Assembly (NCBI GenBank): GCA_023459495.1
Contig: JAEWTL010000118.1
Location: 62,001 to 126,000, forward strand
Length of the DNA: 64,000 nt
Direction: 5' to 3'
Source: Bacillota bacterium
GTDB lineage: Bacteria > Bacillota > Clostridia > Christensenellales > SZUA-584
Shown piece after piece: positions 58,322-64,000 of this stretch (position 1 is its first letter; every line of letters begins with the position of its first letter). Position numbers and translations under genes: made by a program. The notes beneath the pieces were generated by a model. That model made no database searches. It was not told the DNA's origin and saw only the letters and a program-made list of their open reading frames with translations.

Positions 58322-60253
58322 ATGAAAATCATATTGGCGGATGGAACCGAAAAGGATCTCGAAGGCGTAAAGAGCGCACTGGATGTGGCAAACGCAATAT
58401 CACACAAGTTAGCAAAGAAGGCGCTGGCCGCCCGGATCAATGGCGAGGTGTGCGACCTCACCGCGCCGGTAAGCGACGGCAGTCGCGTTGAAATCATCAC
58501 CTTTGAGGATGAGGCAGGCAAAAAAGCGCTGTGGCATACGGCTTCCCACGTGATGGCGCAGGCTGTTAAGCGCCTCTACCCCACTGCAAAGCTGGCTATT
58601 GGCCCGGCGATCGATACAGGTTTCTACTACGACTTTGATCTGGAAAAGCCCTTTGTGGCCGAAGATCTGGACAAAATCGAAGCCGAGATGCGGCTGATCG
58701 TCGAAGCAGACCTGCCGCTGGAGCGCTTTGAGCTTCCCAGAAGCGAAGCACTGGAGTTGATGAAGGATGAACCGTATAAGGTTGAACTGATCAACGACCT
58801 GCCTGCGGATGCGAAGCTCAGCTTCTATAAGCAGGGTGATTTCACCGACCTGTGTGCGGGGCCGCACCTGCCCTCTACCGGAAAGGTAAAGGCTTTTAAG
58901 CTGCTCTCTATCGCGGGCGCGTACTGGCGCGGCAGCGAGAAGAACAAGATGCTCACGCGCGTGTACGGCACGGCCTACGAGAAGCAGGAGGAACTCGACT
59001 CCTACCTGCATCAGCTGAAAGAGGCACGCGAACGCGACCATAACAAGCTCGGTCGCGAGCTCAAGTACTTCACCACCAGCGACGTCGTCGGTCAGGGTCT
59101 GCCGCTCATTATGAACAAGGGCACCAAGGTCATTCAGGTGCTCTCGCGCTTTGTTGAGGACGAGGAAGAGCGCCGCGGTTATACCCTCGTTCGCACCCCA
59201 CTGATGGCCAAGAGCGATCTCTACAAGATTTCCGGACATTGGGACCACTACAAGGACGGCATGTTTGTACTGGGCGATGAAGACAAGGACGACGAGGTGT
59301 TCGCGCTGCGGCCCATGGACTGCCCGTTCCAGTTTATGATCTATAACTCTGAGATGCACAGCTACCGCGAGCTGCCCATCCGCTATAGTGAGAACGCCAC
59401 TCTGTTCCGCAACGAGTCCTCGGGCGAGATGCACGGGCTGATCCGTGTGCGGCAGTTCACGCTGGCCGATGCGCACATCATCTGCACGCCGGAGCAGCTT
59501 GCCTCCGAGTTCAAGGGCGTCGTGAACCTCATTCAGTACATGATGACGTGCATCGGCATTCAGGACGACGTGAAGTACCGCTTCTCCAAGTGGGACCCGA
59601 AGAATACCGAGAAGTACATCAACGATCCGGAAGCATGGGAGACCACGCAGCGGTACATGAAGGAGATATTGGACGATATCGGGCTGGACTATGTGGAAGC
59701 GGAAAACGAAGCCGCGTTCTACGGTCCCAAGCTCGACCTGCAGTTCAGGAACGTCTGGGGCAAAGAAGATACACTGTTCACAGTGCAGATCGACTTTGCC
59801 AACGCTGCCCGGTTCGATATGGTCTACGTGGACTCCAACGGTGAGAAGAAACGCCCTTATATCATCCACCGCTCGTCTATCGGCTGCTACGAGCGTACGC
59901 TGGCCATGCTAATTGAGAAATACGCGGGCGCGATGCCGCTTTGGATCGCCCCGGAGCAGGTGCGATTGATGTCCATCACCGACCGTTCGATCGAGTACCT
60001 GAAGGAATGGGAACAGAAGCTCAAGGAAGCGGGCGTACGCGTGACCCTCGACGACCGCAGTGAAAAGATCGGCTACAAGGTGCGCGAAGCTCGGTCGGAG
60101 CGCATCCCCTACATGGTGGTCGCAGGCGACAACGAATCGCAGAAGGGCACGCTCTCTGTGCGCAAGCGCGGTGCGGGAGACCTCGGCGAAATGGTCGGAC
60201 AGAAATTCTTCGATACGCTGCTGAGCGAGATCAAATCGAAGACGATCTTTTAA
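58322..60253 (+). CDS. thrS: Threonyl-tRNA synthetase
   Basis: 643 residues from ATG 58322 with GGAGGAG. TGS domain (1-60), second additional domain with zinc editing residues (HTASHVMAQAV), class II core with motif 2 FRNESSGEMHGLIRVRQFT and motif 3 IGCYERTLAMLIEKY, and C-terminal anticodon domain. Full length. Confidence 0.97.
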   Translation: MKIILADGTEKDLEGVKSALDVANAISHKLAKKALAARINGEVCDLTAPVSDGSRVEIITFEDEAGKKALWHTASHVMAQAVKRLYPTAKLAIGPAIDTGFYYDFDLEKPFVAEDLDKIEAEMRLIVEADLPLERFELPRSEALELMKDEPYKVELINDLPADAKLSFYKQGDFTDLCAGPHLPSTGKVKAFKLLSIAGAYWRGSEKNKMLTRVYGTAYEKQEELDSYLHQLKEARERDHNKLGRELKYFTTSDVVGQGLPLIMNKGTKVIQVLSRFVEDEEERRGYTLVRTPLMAKSDLYKISGHWDHYKDGMFVLGDEDKDDEVFALRPMDCPFQFMIYNSEMHSYRELPIRYSENATLFRNESSGEMHGLIRVRQFTLADAHIICTPEQLASEFKGVVNLIQYMMTCIGIQDDVKYRFSKWDPKNTEKYINDPEAWETTQRYMKEILDDIGLDYVEAENEAAFYGPKLDLQFRNVWGKEDTLFTVQIDFANAARFDMVYVDSNGEKKRPYIIHRSSIGCYERTLAMLIEKYAGAMPLWIAPEQVRLMSITDRSIEYLKEWEQKLKEAGVRVTLDDRSEKIGYKVREARSERIPYMVVAGDNESQKGTLSVRKRGAGDLGEMVGQKFFDTLLSEIKSKTIF

Positions 60254-60262
60254 GGGCAGTGT

Positions 60263-61531
60263 ATGGCGGGAAAACAAAAAAGTAATCTGTACCTGTTCTT
60301 TGTGGCGCTGGCAGTAGTCAGCATCGCGGTTGGTTTCAGCGATGGCCTGTTTTCCAACTATTTCAAGGATGCGTATAACGTAAACGCTTTTCAGCGGGGA
60401 CTCATCGAGTTCCCGCGCGAATTGCCGGGTGTTATCGTTTTTTTTCTGATCAGCGCGATCGCGTTTTTCGGGGATATCACCATCGCCATCATCGCTCAGG
60501 CGCTGTCTGCTTTTGGCCTCACAGTGCTCGGCTTTTTTACTCCGTCCTTTGCGCTGATGCTCGTATTCCTGTTTACCAATTCGCTCGGCATGCACCTTTA
60601 TATGCCGATACAGGATAGTATTGGCATGAAGCTCGCCGAGCCGGATAAGCTTGGAAAGCGAATGGGGCAGTATGCCGGAGTGCGCTTTGCATTTTTGATG
60701 GTCTCAGGCATCGCAGTGTTTCTGCTGTTCCATTTTGGCGTATTCAGCTTTCTGAAACCCACCAAGTGGACATTTGTCGTCTCGGCTGTGTTTTATGTTG
60801 CCGCATTGATAATGTTCATCAGACTCAGGCGGGGCGTCGGCGAATTACGCCGCAAGCGTGAACCGATCCGTTTTATATTCCGCAAGGAGTATAAGTTTTA
60901 CTATACGATCGCTGTGGTTTTCGGCGTGCAGAAGCAGGTCATGCTCGTATTCGGGCCGTGGGTGCTGATCGAGACTTTAGGTCAGCAGACGGACACCATC
61001 GTGCTGCTCGGCATCATCGCGTCGCTGCTCGGCATGTTTTTCATGCCGCAGCTTGGTAAATGGATTGACCGTTTCGGTGTGAAAAAGCTGCTTTTTGTGG
61101 ACGCGTTTTCGTTCATTGCTGTCTATCTGTGCTATGGCGTACTGGCTCATCTCTTTAATGGCGGTATACTGGCTAAGGTGGGCGTGCCTCTCATCCTCAC
61201 CTGTGCCCTATTCGTTGTGGACCGCCTGTCCTCACAGATGGGCATCATCCGAACCGTATATCTGAAATCCATCGCGGTTGATGCCGCGGATGTGACTCCT
61301 ACGCTTTCGCTCGCGATGGCAATGGATCACGTCGTTTCCATCGTCGTCGGCGTTTTCGGCGGCCTGATCTGGATTACGTTCGGCTCACAGTATATCTTTT
61401 ATACGGTTGCGGCTTTATCGCTTATCAACCTGGTCGTAGCCATCCTCGTCAAGGAACCCCGCAAGACAGCGTTTACGGCGGAGGATGCCGCAGCGGCGCT
61501 GGATGCAGCGGATGGCAGCGAAGAATACTGA
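60263..61531 (+). CDS. MFS transporter
   Basis: 422 residues with about 12 membrane helices and an MFS loop (LGKWIDRFGVKKLL). N-terminal LFFVALAVVSIAVGFSDGLF. Cytosolic acidic Ala-rich tail. Starts nine bases after thrS, so probably partly co-transcribed. Substrate unknown. Confidence 0.88.
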   Translation: MAGKQKSNLYLFFVALAVVSIAVGFSDGLFSNYFKDAYNVNAFQRGLIEFPRELPGVIVFFLISAIAFFGDITIAIIAQALSAFGLTVLGFFTPSFALMLVFLFTNSLGMHLYMPIQDSIGMKLAEPDKLGKRMGQYAGVRFAFLMVSGIAVFLLFHFGVFSFLKPTKWTFVVSAVFYVAALIMFIRLRRGVGELRRKREPIRFIFRKEYKFYYTIAVVFGVQKQVMLVFGPWVLIETLGQQTDTIVLLGIIASLLGMFFMPQLGKWIDRFGVKKLLFVDAFSFIAVYLCYGVLAHLFNGGILAKVGVPLILTCALFVVDRLSSQMGIIRTVYLKSIAVDAADVTPTLSLAMAMDHVVSIVVGVFGGLIWITFGSQYIFYTVAALSLINLVVAILVKEPRKTAFTAEDAAAALDAADGSEEY

Positions 61532-61550
61532 TTCAAAATATCAAAAAAAC

Positions 61551-61583
61551 GCGGAAGCGGTATGCTTCTGCGCTTTTTCATAT
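61551..61583. terminator. Terminator between convergent genes
   Basis: GCGGAAGC, short loop, GCTTCTGC (one mismatch), then T-run. A's precede it, so it may work in both directions. Confidence 0.75.
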
Positions 61584-61608
61584 CAATGCGTTGCAGCGGC
61601 CTTACGGA

Positions 61609-61953
61609 CTACTTTAAGCGTCCGCTCGTCCCCCATCGTTCCATTTCAAAAAGGTTCAGATAGATATCGCTCGGTGCGATGCCGAGCTGTTTTTCCAGCA
61701 TCTCAAAGATCGCCTGCGTAAACTGCTCTTCGCTTTCCGAGGACGATTTACCAAATAACCGCACTTCGATGAACGCGCCATTTTCAAGCGCTATGCCGCC
61801 CTTATAAAGCGCGCAGCCATCCTCAATGCGCACCATTGTAACTGCTTCGGTTTTTCCCGGAATGAGCGTGATCAGCGATCCAAGCTCCGCTTTGACCGCT
61901 TCCTTCTGTCCGGCATTCAGCGTTTTGGAAACGCTGGCAACAACATATGGCAT
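61609..61953 (-). CDS. MIF-like tautomerase
   Basis: 114 residues starting MPYVVASVSK, so Pro1 is exposed after Met removal as in MIF and 4-OT tautomerases. GALENGAFIEVRLFGKS-like strand and LYLNLFEMERWGTSG-like C-terminus fit MIF size. Probable keto-enol tautomerase; physiological substrate unknown. Confidence 0.82.
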   Translation of the reverse strand: MPYVVASVSKTLNAGQKEAVKAELGSLITLIPGKTEAVTMVRIEDGCALYKGGIALENGAFIEVRLFGKSSSESEEQFTQAIFEMLEKQLGIAPSDIYLNLFEMERWGTSGRLK

Positions 61954-61975
61954 CGGTTTATCCTTTCTGTCCGGC

Positions 61976-62731
61976 TTAATAGCCCTTGCTTTCCTTGGCG
62001 TCGACCACGCCCTGAGCGATTTTTACGCCCGAGCTGGTACCGAGGCGGTTAGCCCCAGCCTGAATCATCTCCACCGCTGAAGCGTAGTCCTTCACGCCGC
62101 CGGAAGCTTTGACACCCATGTTCGGCCCGACTGTCATGCGCATCAGGCGCACGTCCTTAACCGTCGCGCCACCCGTCGAAAAACCGGTGGAGGTCTTTAC
62201 AAAGTCTGCACCAGCCCGCTTCGACGCTAGGCAGGCCTCTACTTTTTCATCATCGGTGAGCAGGCAGGTCTCGATAATCACTTTGACGAGCGCCTTGCCC
62301 CTTGCCGCATTCACTACGGCCTGAATGTCATGCTGCACCAGCGCCCAATCCCCTGCTTTGGCCGCGCCGACGTTGATGACCATATCGACTTCCTTTGCAC
62401 CCAGCGCGATCACCATATTGGTCTCATAGGCTTTCACATCGGGTGTGGTTGCCCCCAGCGGAAAACCGACCACACAGCACGGAGCAACCTTGCTGCCCGA
62501 AAGCTTTCTCGCCGCCTGCGCGATATTGCTCGGATTCACGCATACGCTTGCAAAGCCATATTTGATCGCCTCGTCACACAACACATCAATCTGTTCAGGC
62601 GTTGCGCCCGGTTTCAAAAGCGTATGATCCACATATTTGACCATGTTTTCGGGAGAATACGGATCGCTCGCAAAATCGCATCCCGCGCCATAGTATGTCC
62701 ACTTTGGTTCCGTCATCCTGCGGTTCAACAT
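61976..62731 (-). CDS. deoC: Deoxyribose-phosphate aldolase
   Basis: 251 residues. DHTLLKPGATPEQI, VKVIIETCLL (lysine/Glu), the Schiff-base Lys in DFVKTSTGFSTGGAT and VKASGGVKDYASAV. Splits deoxyribose 5-phosphate into acetaldehyde and glyceraldehyde 3-phosphate. Has a 30-residue N-terminal extension compared with minimal forms. Confidence 0.95.
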   Translation of the reverse strand: MLNRRMTEPKWTYYGAGCDFASDPYSPENMVKYVDHTLLKPGATPEQIDVLCDEAIKYGFASVCVNPSNIAQAARKLSGSKVAPCCVVGFPLGATTPDVKAYETNMVIALGAKEVDMVINVGAAKAGDWALVQHDIQAVVNAARGKALVKVIIETCLLTDDEKVEACLASKRAGADFVKTSTGFSTGGATVKDVRLMRMTVGPNMGVKASGGVKDYASAVEMIQAGANRLGTSSGVKIAQGVVDAKESKGY

Positions 62732-62852
62732 CAGCTGTTAGTCCCTTTCAAGTTTTTATCGCAAGCGGGCGGCACACAACCGCCCGGCGCAATTACGCTT
62801 CTGACAAAGCCAAAGAGTCTGTATTCAAGCACGGTTTATGCTACCAATGCAA

Positions 62853-63332
62853 TCAGCCTTTCTTGGCGATATAGCCGATCAGGCCATCTGCATCGATGAT
62901 GCCGCGCATGAAGGGCGGAAACGGTTCTGCCTTGAACGTCATGTGCTTTGTCTCGTTGGTTATTGTACCGCTTGAAAGGTCGACCGTCAAGGTGTCACCC
63001 ATATCTGTGTGGTTTACCGCTTCCTCACATTCCAGAATCGGAAGGCCAATATTGATGGAGTTTCGGAAGAAAATCCGGGCGAAAGAACGCGCAATTACAC
63101 ATTGAATACCTGAAGCTTTTATCGCAATAGGCGCGTGCTCCCGCGAGGAACCACAGCCAAAGTTATTGTCCGCGACGATGATATCGCCGGGCTGTACGGT
63201 CTTTACAAAGTCCGCATCAATATCCTCCATGCAGTGCGACGCCAGTTCCTTTGCGTCGAACGTGTTGAGATACCGCGCGGGGATGATGACGTCGGTGTCG
63301 ACGTTGCTGCCATACCGATATGCTTTGCCCAT
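62853..63332 (-). CDS. leuD: 3-isopropylmalate dehydratase small subunit
   Basis: 159 residues, short LeuD form: YGSNVDTDVIIPARYLNTFD, NFGCGSSREHAPIAIKASG and FRNSINIGLPILE are the aconitase swivel motifs. Works with LeuC, whose gene ends three bases upstream. Leucine biosynthesis; a methylmalate dehydratase role is possible for such short forms. Confidence 0.93.
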   Translation of the reverse strand: MGKAYRYGSNVDTDVIIPARYLNTFDAKELASHCMEDIDADFVKTVQPGDIIVADNNFGCGSSREHAPIAIKASGIQCVIARSFARIFFRNSINIGLPILECEEAVNHTDMGDTLTVDLSSGTITNETKHMTFKAEPFPPFMRGIIDADGLIGYIAKKG

Positions 63333-63335
63333 TGT

Positions 63336-64000
63336 TTACGCCTCCTTCACGATGTTTTCCGGGTCTTCGATGCGGCCCGTCAGCGCGGACGCTGCGGCAA
63401 CTGCCGGACTGGCCAGATAGACTTCGGACTGGGTGTGGCCCATGCGGCCCACGAAGTTGCGGTTGGTTGTGGACACCGCCCGCTCTCCGGCGGCGAGGAT
63501 GCCCATGTGTCCGCCGAGGCACGGCCCGCAGGTGGGCGTTGAGAATACCGCGCCTGCTTCGACGAATACCCTGGCAAGGCCCTCCTCCATTGCCTGCAGC
63601 CAGATTGCCTGCGTACCGGGCAGCACAATCACGCGCACGCCCTTTTTGATCTTCTTGCCACGCAGAATGTCCGCAGCAATACGCAGGTCGCTGATGCGGC
63701 CATTGGTGCACGAACCGATGACGACTTGATCGATTTTGATGTCCCCCACCTCGTCGATGGTCTTGGTGTTTTCGGGCAGATGCGGGAACGCCACGGTGGG
63801 CCTCAGCGACGCAAGATCAATCTCGATCACGCGCGCGTATTCCGCGTCCGGGTCTGCCTCAAATACTTTGTAAGGCCGATTGGCATGCTCCTTCACATAG
63901 GCGATGGTCTGCTCGTCAACCGGGAATATGCCGTTCTTCGCGCCCGCTTCGATGGCCATGTTGGCGATTGTAAAGCGGTCGTCCATTGGCAGGTCTGCCA
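63336..64000 (-). CDS. leuC: 3-isopropylmalate dehydratase large subunit (5' part beyond window)
   Basis: The last about 220 residues of LeuC. The frame is open to the window edge. Cluster cysteines appear in GSCTNGRISDL and FSTPTCGPCLGGHMG, and the C-terminal NRNFVGRMGHTQSEVYLAS segment is present. Forms the [4Fe-4S] half of isopropylmalate isomerase with LeuD. Confidence 0.94.
   Translation of the reverse strand, partial: ADLPMDDRFTIANMAIEAGAKNGIFPVDEQTIAYVKEHANRPYKVFEADPDAEYARVIEIDLASLRPTVAFPHLPENTKTIDEVGDIKIDQVVIGSCTNGRISDLRIAADILRGKKIKKGVRVIVLPGTQAIWLQAMEEGLARVFVEAGAVFSTPTCGPCLGGHMGILAAGERAVSTTNRNFVGRMGHTQSEVYLASPAVAAASALTGRIEDPENIVKEA

Noticed and set aside
58409..59869. 486-codon leftward frame
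   Set aside because: Antisense shadow of thrS, whose protein is full length and unmistakable.

Overview
The window looks like the chromosome of an endospore-forming Clostridia-type Firmicute (Bacillota). Evidence: GerQ- and CwlJ-type germination proteins, a PdaA-like cortex deacetylase, a LysM-GH18 cortex glycosidase, a YtxC-like sporulation protein, a T-box in front of thrS, a solitary NdoA/MazF, YitT, and strong AGGAGG ribosome sites. No rRNA, tRNA or CRISPR array was seen.

Layout. (1) 1-4.3 kb: a leftward three-gene nonribosomal peptide operon (AMP-dependent acyl ligase, free acyl carrier protein, condensation-adenylation synthetase cut by the window edge), probably for an N-acylated peptide. 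(2) 4.5-5.1 kb: an HD-domain protein. (3) 5164-43064: a complete Mu-like transposable prophage of 37,901 bp. Its ends are directly visible: both begin TGTAG followed by a GCAAAAC-core transposase site, and it is flanked by the 5-bp duplication TCTTT (5159-5163 and 43065-43069). (4) 43.2-64 kb: host housekeeping, DNA and protein repair, spore germination, amidohydrolases, thrS, deoC and leuCD.

Inside the prophage nearly everything runs leftward, so the genetic left end is at 43064. Order in the direction of transcription: serine recombinase (near the end), LexA/CI-like repressor (rightward) facing a Cro/Ner-like gene across an operator array, MuA-type DDE transposase and MuB-type ATPase, a run of small early genes, DNA methyltransferase, SleB-like hydrolase, Gam, GemA/gp16, Mor activator, a Mor-type promoter with an immediate hairpin terminator, Mu gp25/gp27-like genes, a NusG/LoaP-like protein, two long hairpins, then the late operon. 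The late operon is terminase, portal, head protein, scaffold, capsid, connectors, siphovirus-type tail with a -1 frameshifted chaperone, tape measure, Dit, Gp37-like protein, two related fibres, a dockerin protein, a Tad2-like anti-Thoeris protein, holin-like protein and endolysin, ending at a strong terminator next to the phage end.

The most notable signals are: the NusG paralog beside a two-hairpin leader between early and late genes (candidate phage-borne processive antitermination); two families of duplicated structured intergenic elements in the early operon; three small rightward cassettes against the leftward phage operons (one with a possibly leaderless promoter); a phage-encoded dockerin; and a Tad2-like gene.
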